Source: Priapulus caudatus (taxonomy: Eukaryota > Priapulida > Priapulimorpha > Priapulimorphida > Priapulidae). From it: DNA of 64,000 bases. Location of the stretch: contig NW_014577696.1 of the NCBI RefSeq assembly GCF_000485595.1, forward strand, positions 74,931-138,930. The letters are read 5' to 3'. The position numbers were made by a program, and so were the translations under genes. Below the pieces are notes generated by a model. That model saw nothing but the letters and a program-made list of their open reading frames with translations, made no database searches and was not told where the DNA came from. Shown in pieces: positions 37,861-48,887 of the stretch (positions are counted from its first letter, which is position 1; each line of letters begins with the position of its first letter).

Positions 37861-38144
37861 AGTGTTTCCCCTGGCCAAAAAGTCTGTGAGGTGGTAAATT
37901 TTGTTTTGGTGTGTTTGCACGTTTCGAGGTCCTAGCAAAGCGCAGCCCAGCTAAGGAGGTCCGAGGCATGCCCCCTCCTAGAATATTTTTGAAAAATTGT
38001 GCAATTTGGTGCATTATAAGCACTGTGCTATGGAAGAACAGTGATTTTCGTCAGCGAGGCGGTGTTTTGGACAAATTTCTGTGTGGTGGCTGAGAATTTG
38101 AGTGAGGCAGCCCGCCTCGCTCATGTCAATGCAGGGGAAACACT
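37861..38144. mobile_element. ~284-bp MITE nested in the host element
   Basis: The termini AGTGTTTCCCCTG and CAGGGGAAACACT are perfect inverted repeats. The interior includes GGCATGCCCCCTCCTAGAAT. It splits the host element between GCGATGCTAAATT and TTCGACAACGG. Size and ends fit a hAT-type MITE; the target duplication is unclear. Confidence 0.75.
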
Positions 38145-38654
38145 GAATTCGACAACGGTGGTGCGCCACTGTGCCTCTTCTGTATAATAAGAAACCCTGT
38201 ATCACTACCATTACTACGATCTAGACTGAGATGTAAGGACTGAGTGTAGATGTAAGGACCAGACACTCTTGTTCATGTGTAAACCATTGTCTTGGTACAT
38301 AACTTGGTACAACTTTAACAAATGACAACACTCTGGACAACCCTCAGAACTATTTCATATTAGAAAACATTTACATTTGCTGTAAAACGCCCAGTCTGTA
38401 ATATGTGGAAAAAAATTTACCAAGTGAAACTTTGCTTGTAGCAGCAAAAGTGTTGGTGCAAACAGTGATGTACGCAAAAAATCACGGACAATTAAAATTT
38501 ATTTAATTAATTCTAGTGGATATTAAACTACTAAATTTGTATATATATACAGCAAGTATTATAATTGTATATATATATATATATATGCTATATATACCAT
38601 TATTTACACTAAATTTAATTGAAAACTAGAAAGGGCAGTTGTCGCCAACTACAT

Positions 38655-40140
38655 GAATCCCTCGTGTTCTCCCCAAGATGTGTAAGTATACGAAGTTTGG
38701 TCGCGCTAGGTCAATTAGGGGGCCGAGTTATAGAGTGGAAGGGAAATATGATAAAGGTCAAGGTCAATGTCAAATAAAGGTTGCAATGACCTGGTTTCGG
38801 TACGCGACACCTTCTCCCCAAGATGTGTAAGTATACCAAGTTTGGTAGCGCTAGGTCCAGGGTTCGAATTAAGCGACGAGAAGGGCAAGGCAATTTTTTT
38901 AGGGCATGTGAGAAATCGCCTTGAATTTTCTCTAAAATGGAAGGGCACAGAGGCAATTTTAAAAGGCACCAAGACAACTCTCAAAATTTGAGAAGGGCAC
39001 CAAGGCACTTTTGTAAAATAAAGGAAAACTCATAAGAAATTAGTACATCAACATCGTCTTGCTTTTAATGTACAAAACAATATGCCCTCATCATCCCATG
39101 TAAGCTTACACCGTAACCCCGACCCCTGTAGCCCCCTCTGCTAATGGAAGTACAGTAACAATTTTACATGCCCGCTATCAGGAGTGAATAATTATCTGAT
39201 GCTGTTATTATTCCCTCCTGCGACTATCGGTTTCAAGCTCATCATTGCAACTACAGCACGCACGCGCACGTGTTATGTTGATTTGACTAAAAACGAAACT
39301 AGGGCAGTAGATTAAAGGGCACCGACGGCAATTACACAAAAGGGCAAAGGCAGGTGACTGCCGTCGGTCGAGTTGGATTTTCAGGGGCAGTACGGCGATT
39401 GATAGGGGCACCGACAGCAATTGCCGTCGGTGCCGTCGGTTAATTCGAGCCCTGCCTAGGTCAATTAGGGGCCGAGTTATAGAGCGAAGGGAAATATAAT
39501 CAAGGTCATGGTAAAGGTCAAATAAAGGTCGTAGTGACCTGGTTTTGGTAGCGCTAGGTCAATTAGGGGCAGATTTATAGAGCGGGAAGGAAATATGATC
39601 AAGGTCAAGGTAAAGGTCAAATAAAGGTCGCAGTGACCTGGTTTTGGTACGCTGCTCACCTTCTCCCCAAGATGTGTAAGTATACCAAGTTTGGTAGCGC
39701 TAGGTCAATTAGGGGCCTAGTTAGAGTGCGGAAGGAAAATATGATCAAGGTCAAGGTAAAGGTCAAATAAAGGTCGTAGTGACCTGGTTTTGGTAGCGCT
39801 AGGTCAATTAGGGGCAGAGTTATAGAGTGGAAAGAAAATATAATCAAGGTCAAGGTAAAGATCAAATAAAGGTCGCAGTGACCTGGTTTTGGTACGCTGC
39901 TCACCTTCTCCCCAAGACGTGTAAGTATACCAAGTTTGGTAGCGCTAGGTCAATTAGGAGCCGAGTTAGAGAGCGGAAGGGAAATATTATCAAGGTCAAG
40001 GTAAAGGTCAAATAAAGGTCACAGTGACCTGGTTTTGGTACGCTGCTCACCTTCTCCCCAAGATGTGTAAGTATACCAAGTTTGGTAGCGCTAGGTGAAT
40101 TAGGGGTCGAGTTATAGAGCAGAAGGGAAATTGTCTGCGG
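38655..40140. repeat. Minisatellite array with AGGTCA half-sites
   Basis: Units of about 120-250 bp contain CTCCCCAAGATGTGTAAGTA, CCAAGTTTGGTAGCGCTAGG, TCAATTAGGGGC and GGTCAAGGTAAAGGTCAAAT followed by AGTGACCTGGTTTTGGTA. Five full or partial CCCCAAGA starts are seen (about 38671, 38816, 39665, 39910, 40055). A hAT-like MITE interrupts the array at 38858-39454. Small open frames on the minus strand repeat with the unit and are not genes. Confidence 0.85.
38858..39454. mobile_element. 597-bp hAT-type MITE inside the minisatellite
   Basis: It begins CAGGGTTCGAATTAA and ends TTAATTCGAGCCCTG, a 15-bp terminal inverted repeat with one mismatch. The flanks are 8-bp target duplications GCTAGGTC / CCTAGGTC (one mismatch). 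The length of the duplication and the CAGGG termini fit the hAT superfamily. The interior carries repeated GCCGTCGGT motifs and no ORF. Confidence 0.85.
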
Positions 40141-40859
40141 CGGCGGCAGCTGGGGAGACATGAAACCATAGTATCCCCGCCAACTTCGTCGCGGGGGATA
40201 CAATAATTTTAAAGTACCCCAGCTAAAGCGGTACACTGTCATTCTGACTTCAAAGTTACTTGTTCGCCTACACCACAAGGTGGCGCCAGCTGAGGCTTGC
40301 TAAATAGAATAGAACAATGGATAATTCCAGTAAAACTCTGCATCCTGCTGCCATGTAGATCCTCACAACGCATAGCTACTATGCTGTAGAGGTTCACAGA
40401 CTTAATCAAATTTGAGAATGTGACTGCCCAATTCTGAAGTCTGACGACAGATGCTTGACTGATGCGAGACTGACCCTAAATAACAACTGACGTGACGACA
40501 ACATAGTTAGAACCAGTAAGAAGTGGTAGTTAAAATTTTTAAAGCAATGGGGTTAGCCGCTAGCTTTGTCAGCAGGTGGCGCAGCTGGAGTTAGAGGTGT
40601 TACAACGATTGCGCAATCAACCGGTCAGTTGGAAAGATACAGGAATCACGAATAGCATCGTATCCTCAGTGAGCGAACTATAACCAGCTGATTAAAATGC
40701 GCTTAGTTAAAGTCTGCAGACGATCCACTTCAGAGAGGCCTGACTATACTAGCCACGTCTACTTAATTAGGTAATTATCCGAAAACTGCTATATAAGACA
40801 CTTAGTTATTAGCTCATTTTTACTTTCGAGCGTTTGCAGTAGTTTCTTGCCGGATTCCA
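40140..40859. other. Non-coding, nothing recognised
   Basis: Unique-looking DNA between the minisatellite and the GCACG block. I see no gene, RNA or clear mobile-element terminus. Confidence 0.5.
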
Positions 40860-41735
40860 TGCAGTCACTTAGTTATAGAAAACGAACCCATACACGCGTA
40901 GGACGTGCACACGCCCACGCACGCCACCGACCACGCCCATGCACACCGCTGCTACACTGCCACGAACGCAACGCACACCACGCCACGCACGCATGCACGC
41001 TACATGTCATGCCCACACGGCCACCACGGCACGCCACACACGTGCACGTTTACCACGCACGGGCACGACACGCACGGGCGGCATCGTGTACGTACCAACG
41101 CCACGCACGCAAACATAACTGTGTACGTGCAACACGCCACGCACGCCAATGCAACGCACGTGCTGTACGTGCACGACGCCCGTCCGTGCCGACGTACATA
41201 CGCCACCGCATACACGCACCGCCTGTACGTGCATACGCACGCACGCCAAGCCACAACAGTACGGATGCACGCATGGGTACAGTACACACGCACGCAACGC
41301 ACTAACGTGTAGTGCAAAACGCACGCACGCACATGCACGATGTGTACGTGCAGGCGCACGCACGCAACGCTCCATGACAGCACGCATGCCACGCCAGCCT
41401 GTACGTGCCAAACGACACGCCAACGCAAGCCACACACGGTACGCATGCACGCCGGCGTACGTAACACACGCACCTCAGCGCACGCAATGCACGCACGAGG
41501 TGCGTGCACCGACGCACGCCGCCACATGACGTGCACATAGCACGCACACACGTGGCGCTGAACACGCCACGGCACACAACGCACGCTATGCACGTACATG
41601 TAGGACACCACGCACGCACCACGCCCGACGCACGCCGAACACGACGCACGGCAATTGTACCGTGCACACGCCACGGCACGCAGGACGAACACCCGATGGA
41701 CGTGACCACACCCACGCACGGCATTATGATTTGTC
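40860..41735. repeat. Degenerate GCACG/TACGTGC-rich low-complexity block
   Basis: For almost 900 bp the sequence is built of irregular CACGC and GCACGCA words with TGTACGTGCA-like motifs every 40-120 bp. Long open frames arise on both strands (His/Thr/Arg-rich forward, Val/Cys/Arg-rich reverse) purely from composition. The irregular spacing looks like a CACG repeat with many indels. Confidence 0.8.
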
Positions 41736-43699
41736 GCCCGGGCGAACTCCTACGGTGTGTACGACAGTAGGCAGGTCGTTCTGCAGGTTCAACTACATGT
41801 AACAACTACCTAGCAATAGCATACATCCCGCCAATCTCAAATAAAACTATTACATAACTCCTCAGCAACAACGCAAAAAGACAGAAACACCACTTCAGCA
41901 TTATGCACCACTAAATATCACCGGTGAATCTCGTAAACAGTATCTACATAATCCTTCAGTGCCACACACAAGAGCAATATAACACCCACTGTCCCCACTT
42001 CTATCCCGGAGCGGCGCGACGGCGGTGTGTGCATCATGGGTACGCGCGCATAATCTTCAGCCTCTGCAGATGTGCTGCCCTTCCAGCTCGGCAACTGTGT
42101 TCTAGCCGGGCTAACCCCATTTGGTTTAAGACAGGCCTTTATTTGTAGATGCTCTGCTTTGCGGTTAGCAACCAAGTGGTCTATATATCATAATCCTAGC
42201 TTCGCTAAAAATACTAGGCACTCAATACTCCATAGCATTTATTTCTCTGCGGGCGCAGATCTATTTGAATAGCTCCAATACTATAATGCACCTCACAAGC
42301 TACATTTCCGTCACATCTACATTAGTATCTGGACTCTACTAACGCCTTGAAAGCCCATATTTCTCTATTATATCTTCAGACTTCACAGCTGCGAGCGACC
42401 CAGTCGGGGGCGCCATCCAAATCAACGCGTCCGCTTAACAAATGTTATCTTAACCTTTATCCTGTATTAGCGAAATTTTCTGTGGGACCAAATAGTCTAT
42501 GGTTTTTGTCTGTTCACGGCACTTTATATAGCTATATGCTACAGCATTGGACGTGAACATCCTATAGTAATAGCTTAGGACATCCCACACTCCGACATCC
42601 TACTAGTCGGCGCGCCCATGATACAATTAGACATTGCGCAACACATATTGTCTGTACCAATATGTCGACACGTCGTCCATATATTGTTGTATTTTTTAAG
42701 TGATATACCTATTCATTTGGGTTAGCATTTGAGGCAGTAGATATTCACTCTCACTAGTATTCATTAGTTAAATTGACACAAAAAAATATGATGCTAGAAA
42801 GTGCAGCACTTAACAAGTGCCGCAGAGCGGACATCGACTCACGACGGCAGGCGCGTGGGTGGGTCTTCTGATTGCTTAAACTCAGGTGGCAAAACGCGAG
42901 ATTGAAGAGGCTCCGTCCATCCCCGCGCCGTTCGTAGCTCAGAGACACTATATCTAGGATACTACTAATACAGATCTAAAAATCGCGTATGATTAGCCTA
43001 GAGCTTCTGCCGTATACCGGTAGTACTGTAATAAAGATACAGTTGTGCAGCTTGCGCGTATATTAGACATGTATATCCATGGATATGTGCCGAGCGCGCA
43101 GGCCCGTGAGTGGTCGGGTCCGGACGGTGGGCAGGCGAGTGGGGAGGGCGGGGTGTGAAGGATGCTCTAATAGCAAAAGCAAGTTGCGCGAGATGGCGCG
43201 TGCAAAAGTCAGTCATCAATAATCAAAATGATGCGGATCACTTTCGGTGCGTCGATTAACCTCACTCCATTGAGTTGCAGGCGGAGGCGGCAGGAGGTAT
43301 ATTCAGGCAAGAGACATGGTCGCTCAGACTGTAGTTTACACCCATCTGACATTGAGCGTTATTCCATGATTAGCATAATTATGATCTAGAATAGTGCCAT
43401 GGTTCACCCAATGCATTGCGCTAATGGGCTGCCCATGTTTTTGCTACACACCAGCGAGCAGTCAGGACGTTCATTAACAGCGGGGGGGGTTGTAGCATAA
43501 TACAGGCGTGCTTACTCAGTGCTGTAGCTAATTACACGAGCAACTGACTTGTTAGAAACAATAAATCCACTTGGCATGTTTAAGGGAGCTAGTAAACCTT
43601 GGTTGCGCAACAAACATTTGCCTTTGCAGATTGTACTGTGCAACTGTAGGCTCGCCCCATGCCACAATAGCGCCAAGCACGTTCAGCCTGTCACTAGTT
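41736..43699. other. Non-coding, nothing recognised
   Basis: Mixed-composition sequence with only short open frames, all without familiar motifs. The GC level is uneven (a GC-rich patch at 43,080-43,160). I can support no feature. Confidence 0.5.
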
Positions 43700-45117
43700 A
43701 ACAAGCTCAACAATCCATGTTTAACCTACTCTTGAAGGCAGTCAGCAAGGTTATTTCCGCACTTATCTTCGCATAGTCAAGCAGAAGGGAGCATTCATGA
43801 GGTCCTTTCAATAAGGCCTAAAAACCTGCGTAGGAGTCACCGCTGACAACGCAAAAAATGTTTTTCAATCGCTCCGCTCAGACCATGATCCTAGAAAATG
43901 TCTCTTGAACAAACTCTGCCTGTTGCCCATTGACCTTTGACTCGCTGACCTCCAATTTCGGCCCAAGTGATGGCTTCTTCCTCACCAATGATGCCTTCAT
44001 AACACCAACTATCCACGAGCCGTCTAGGGTCGGGAGCCGTTGTGAGATTTGGTGTGCCGCAATTCTGCATTTCTCCCCTATTACCTTAAGCATAATTCGA
44101 CATCGGATTATGCAAAGTTGACGACATGCCTACAGTAACTGCACCTTGTGTAGTTAATAAGTACAGTACCTTTATAGACCACACGCGTATTAGTTTGTCC
44201 CAATAGTCACTGCTAATTCTAAGGAAATGTTAATGTAAATACCGTATTTGGTAATCTGCGACAACTTGCGCAGAAATTTATGGCCAACAAAATAAATCGA
44301 GTCTCGCGTTCTTGGTGGTTGCACGTACATGTTGCATACAGATGTTGAGCCATCGAAATTGCTTTGTCCCCGGGTAAATTGTTTGCCTAGGGTTCTTATT
44401 GGGCCTAGTCTGCCACCATATTATATGTTGCTGTAATCTCAAGAACGCTATATTCTTCTCTATCCCGAATCCCAAGAGTAAAACCATTAAGGTACCGGAA
44501 TTGCCGCACTCAGGACTACACGGATCGAACATCACTGACACGGCGCCGAGGCATACGTGCCCGAAAATGTCGGATGCACATATAAATCTGTCATGGACAC
44601 CGCCTACGCCAGTTACACCGGTTCAGCGACCAGCATGACGGTTTGATAACTGTCAACAAACCGATTTCTTGGACTCGCCGGATTTCAAGTTAGACATTTC
44701 TTATAACAGCAGTGTATTGGACAGAACTACATACGCGTTGTGGTATAAACAGCTAGATTGCTAGGCGCCTTATTAGACTACACAACCAGCCGGTGCCCAG
44801 TTACATGTAGCCATTCTTGTTAAATTGCATAACGCTCGATGGCAGTCGAATTATGCCTTTTAAGTTACGGGGATTGCAATGTTCCCCTTCTTTTACACCT
44901 CTTGACTTTGGACCTTGAGCCCCCAGGCCTTCCGACTATCCCAACTCGTCTTTGCGTCCCCCCCAATGTGCCGAATATCGTGACCGTACGTCGAGCGGTT
45001 AAGATTTGTGCCCAACTGTTGACGGACGGACGATCGGACGATCGGACGATCGGACGATCGGACGGACGATCAAGCGATTCTACAAGCTGCATCTGACTAT
45101 GTCAGATGAGCTAAAAA
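43700..45117 (+). mobile_element. R1-family copy, noisy and interrupted
   Basis: R1 sequence from CAATCCATGTTTAACC to about 44,100 and again from about 44,858 to CTATGTCAGATGAGCTAAAA. The two parts are separated by about 750 bp of unrelated DNA. Extra bases are scattered through the left part (for example AAGGCAGTCAGCAAGG for AGGGTCAAAAGG). Confidence 0.7.
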
Positions 45118-45284
45118 GAAGCGCTCGTACACAATATTACAGTATATTACAATACTTGTTGGAAAAAATAGTATATATGCCATGACACGGTACCCTTACA
45201 AAGTTCTGCTATCGAATTTCTACTTTTCACATTTCAAACCAAAAGCTAATCAAAAAAGTGCACTCAGATGGACTAGTAGTAGTA

Positions 45285-45615
45285 GTGGTGCCACCGTCCC
45301 TGTAAGCAACGATACAGCTGTTAGTTTTAAAACATTTTCAAAAAATATTTTTAATGAACATTGTACAATGGAATATTTATGTAGCACAATTTAAACATAA
45401 TTTAACTGAAAATAACAAGAAACCTAGGGTCATGTGTACCTTTAAACTTAAAGGGATACATTACTCTAGATTATTTGGATATTTTCAGTTAAAATAGGTT
45501 AAAATTACGCTACATAAAACGTTTTATGGTTCAATATTCATGAGAAATCTTTAAAAAAAATGTCTTAAAACTAACAGCTATGTACCGCTGCTTACAACAA
45601 TGGTGGCGCCACTGG
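45285..45615. repeat. Inverted repeat with ~130-bp arms
   Basis: About 45285-45412 is the reverse complement of about 45482-45615. Shared blocks are TAAGCA(A/G)CG, AGCTGTTAGTTTTAA, TTATGTAGC and TTTAACTGAAAATA. It overlaps the TTAA-flanked element at 45452-45817, and the left arm looks like a second, oppositely oriented partial copy. Confidence 0.65.
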
Positions 45616-45817
45616 AAGCGCATCCACTGAAAAAGTTGCGCAAAACAACGTTTTGGCTGCAGGCTACAGACTGTGGGTGTTTCTTATTTATTAATTTAAG
45701 AGCAGAAGGATTGCAATATCTTAAACGACACTGTTTCAGTTATAATATGGACGAATTTGGCCTAAAATAAATATCGTTCAGTTAATATACTCTAAAATTC
45801 TAGGGGAAAGTATCCCT
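45452..45817. mobile_element. TTAA-flanked 366-bp element
   Basis: The body begins AGGGATAC and ends GTATCCCT, with TTAA on both sides (45448-45451, 45818-45821). A TTAA target duplication with AGGG-type ends is typical of piggyBac or Kolobok non-autonomous elements. It has no ORF. Confidence 0.7.
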
Positions 45818-46498
45818 TTAAGGATACACTCAAGCATTTGGATGGGTATTGCTCTAATGAAAAGTAAACGCTTATTGACAAATGAATCTAATCAATCACA
45901 CGTTTTATTTACATATGAGATGTATCTCTATGCTCAAGCCAAACAATTTCATGCAATTTTCAGCCCCTAATTATCTGACAACACAAATTTTGAATTACTA
46001 TGTAAAAATGGTATTTTGGACATTTCTAAGTTACCACAGCGTATGAAAGCAAAAGTCTCACCACACGCACAATATGCACTAAAATCATGCGTCAGGATTT
46101 TCCTTTAGGTTTCATATTTACTGAAAAAAATGAGCAAAAAACCTGCCTAAAATTTAAGTTGTATGTTCGAATTGAACATTTATGTAAATCAAGAACCATA
46201 ACTCATAAAAGACGGTACTTAATAACAAACCCTGGTGTGCTTTTTTACAGCAATGTATTACCATTAAAACGAGTGTAAAATTAAATTATTTTGAGTTGTA
46301 ATGACGGAAAAATATCCATTGATACATTGGCTACTATGGTAGAAATCGAAACGGAGAAATCAACATTTTTCTACTTTTCACAATTATGACCGCCTGTGTG
46401 CAAAATGGGAGAATGTATGTGAAACGTCTACTGTTAGTACATACTATGACATATCCATGACTAACTGAAACCACTAAGGCCACAATTTAAAAAAATGT

Positions 46499-46779
46499 GT
46501 TTGCTCTCACCCGACCCAGGCTGAAAAGTTTGGGTAGGTAGGGAGGCTTTTTTTGAGGGGGGTCTTTTTACAAATTCAGCATGGTGTCTACATGCTCGAG
46601 TGTGCTTGTGTGGAGATACCTTTTATGTTGAATGTTTTTTTTTGCTTGGTACATATAATGTATTGCCTACAGATTTATATAATGTACAGTAATACAATCT
46701 GTAAAAAAAAGAATGGAAAATATTAATAAACATTTTTGAGTCGGCCCCTTTTTGGCGGGCCGGTCGGGTGAGGGCAAAC
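46499..46779. mobile_element. 281-bp MITE with GTTTGCYCTCACCCGACC ends
   Basis: The left end GTTTGCTCTCACCCGACC and the right end (reverse complement) GTTTGCCCTCACCCGACC differ at one base in 18. The interior is T-rich and non-coding. Confidence 0.8.
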
Positions 46780-46884
46780 AAACAAATTGGTAAAATGTTC
46801 TGCACACCTTGAGAAATTACAAGGGTTTCATCGCAATTTCATGCAAAACGTACGAACGATGCGTACTGCATGTCGTCACTAATA

Positions 46885-47735
46885 TCCCCGTCAGACTGGA
46901 CGGCGACCATCCGCGACCGTACGGCGACCAGAAAATGTACAAGGTCGCCGGCAAACGTGAACACAACGCTAGAAAAAGTCCCAACAAATTACAAACTTGA
47001 AAAAACCGCGCTCTTACAGCGACCTGTGCGATCATACCGCGTTCTCACGGCGCGCCCGCCACGACCTCTCCGCGCTTATGGAGTTTCTATTGAGATCTAT
47101 GGGCTTGGCAACAGCGATCACCGGCGTTGCCACGGCGCTCTCACCATGCTCATGGGGTTCTTACCACGCGTCTTCTACGTGTATCGCGACTGCACGACGA
47201 CCTCACGGCGTTTCTACCACATTCTCACGGCGACTATATATAAGCTAGTCAGATTTTCGGAAATTTCAACTGTATAGTTGTGCGTTTGCTGAGTAGAAAC
47301 ACGATGCCGAAGAAACAAGCTACCAGAGGCCGAGGCCGTGGCCGTGGCCGAGACAGATCGGCATGAAATAGATCAGCAGATCGGATGAGACAGATCCATG
47401 AAGTCGCCGTTGCAAATGTTACCATTTTCGCAGCGTCTTTGCCACGCGTGTACTGCGCGTGTACTACGTTCATGGAGATGTTACGACGCTTGTCTCACGA
47501 CCTTGGCGACCCCACCGCATTCTAGGTCAGATCGCCGAACCTTGGCGTTTGTTTTGAACATGCTCAAAACAAACGCCGTGACTCGGCGATCATTGGCGAC
47601 CATGGCGACCACACCACGATATCTGGCGTTTCCACCACACTTATACCACGCTTATGGCGACCTTGACGCGCTCTGGGCCCATTTTCCGTCGCCGTAGCAG
47701 CGCAGTAAGGATGCCACCCCGGTCTGACGGGGGTG
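46885..47735. mobile_element. Element with CCCCGTCAGAC termini and GGCGACC motifs
   Basis: CCCCGTCAGACTGG on the left and CCGGTCTGACGGGG on the right are inverted. The interior is rich in GGCGACC, ACCACGC and TTCTACCAC words. Open frames within it are composition effects and overlap on both strands. Confidence 0.55.
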
Positions 47736-48323
47736 TAAGCTGCGTCAAAACAAACCCGGACCTATATGTAACGCTACATAACGAGGTGTAAATGCAATCG
47801 GCGTTACACTATTTGCATGAAGATTTTATCCACTTTTCAAAACTCGGACCGATTCCTATTTCTAGTATTTTGTATATAATTAGTAGGCAACCAGTCAGGT
47901 TATAAACCAGGAGCCCGTTGTCAGGAACGTTATAATTTGATGGCACAAGGCTGCTGATTGGATGAGAATCGATCACACAATTAAAATTCATACACATTAA
48001 TGTACATCACAGTAATTTATGTATATTATGATGGTTAACCGCACAACGACATGTAGACTATAGGCCATCCTGTCCGTTATTTTAGTCTTGCGATCCCCTC
48101 CCCAGCAGAACATGAACATCTTTTGTAAATAAGGGGAAAGATATGAAACAACGATTTTCATTTTTTATCCCACGTCTGAGGCCCTCGAGGTTTTTAGTAA
48201 TTTTGTGGGAAAATTAGGAAAGTAGTAAAATGACGGAGAATTGTCCAATTAGGTCTCGCGTTGCAAAGCATGCGCTAAGAGCGAAGTAAATAATCCAATC
48301 GAAAGAGCCGTACTACGCTATGA

Positions 48324-48791
48324 TTGTACATGCGTGTTGTTGCTAACGACTCCAACATGGCTGCGCCCACGAACCCCTTGAAAATACTGTGTTATTGTCA
48401 CAACCCTGGTGTTTCTGAGAGTGAAATTACACCTTTCAAAGATTTAACTTGGACCACGTTTCTACGGACTCGTAGTGTTGCAATTTTGAATGATTTAGTG
48501 GGCAATCAAGCTCAAATTGCAAAAATTTTCATCCGTACTCATGCCATGGAGTCACTGCCGCTGGGCCGCATGCCGTGTAGCTTTAGTAGTAGTACTATAG
48601 CCCGCGTGCAGTTGCCGCAGGCCTACGGCAACTGCACGCGGGCTATAGTTACTAGAGCTACATGCCGTGGTGCCGGTGCCCTTGCCACGAGATGCTGGAT
48701 TTCACCGCAAATGTTACCAGTATTTTACAGATTCCACAAAGCAACAGCGGGGATTAGCTGCAAAGCAGAAACTGGAGGCTGCATCTGTTAA
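48324..48791 (+). CDS. Unrecognised ORF containing a long hairpin; perhaps a multicopy-element exon
   Basis: This 155-codon frame starts MYMRVVANDSNMAAPTNP; the internal Met in AACATGGCTG may be the better start. The first ~55 residues (KILCYCHNPGVSESEITPF, then DLTWTTFL, RSVAILNDLVGNQAQIAK) look protein-like, with a Cys-x-Cys-His pattern and a conserved-looking Trp. The pattern recalls N-terminal segments of uncharacterised multicopy proteins of invertebrate genomes (recollection, not a search). The second half is disrupted by the palindrome at 48595-48648, and its residues look random. It may be a pseudogene or a first exon. No function is proposed. Confidence 0.35.
   Translation: MYMRVVANDSNMAAPTNPLKILCYCHNPGVSESEITPFKDLTWTTFLRTRSVAILNDLVGNQAQIAKIFIRTHAMESLPLGRMPCSFSSSTIARVQLPQAYGNCTRAIVTRATCRGAGALATRCWISPQMLPVFYRFHKATAGISCKAETGGCIC
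48595..48648. repeat. Long hairpin with 23-bp perfect arms
   Basis: The left arm 48595-48617 (CTATAGCCCGCGTGCAGTTG + CCG) is exactly complementary to 48626-48648, with an 8-base loop CAGGCCTA. Imperfect pairing extends outward (GTAGCTTTAGTA against TACTAGAGCTAC), giving about 100 bp of foldback. Confidence 0.92.
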
Positions 48792-48887
48792 TGGCACATC
48801 CATATGATATTAAAACGCTACATATGTAACTCTAGGTGTATAACCCACTGACTTAAGTTAACTGCGGCAGCCCAAACGCGTAGACTA

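Larger units (their letters stand above)
36798..38199. mobile_element. Inverted-repeat host element carrying two nested insertions
   Basis: Its outer parts match the 210-bp element at 32283-32492 from (T)AGGGTTTCTTCTGAG to AAGAAACCCTG, including AGTAAATACAGGAACATTTT and CACAACGGCGATG. The match is interrupted twice, by 36856-37762 and by about 37861-38144. Confidence 0.8.

Noticed and set aside
38711-40278. Repeated minus-strand frames with LYLTFTLTLIIFP-like segments
   Set aside because: They are the minisatellite unit translated; the unit varies by indels, with no sign of codon constraint.
41000-41805. Frames up to 239 codons on the minus strand and 152 on the plus strand
   Set aside because: All overlap in the GCACG-rich low-complexity block and differ completely between frames; composition explains them.
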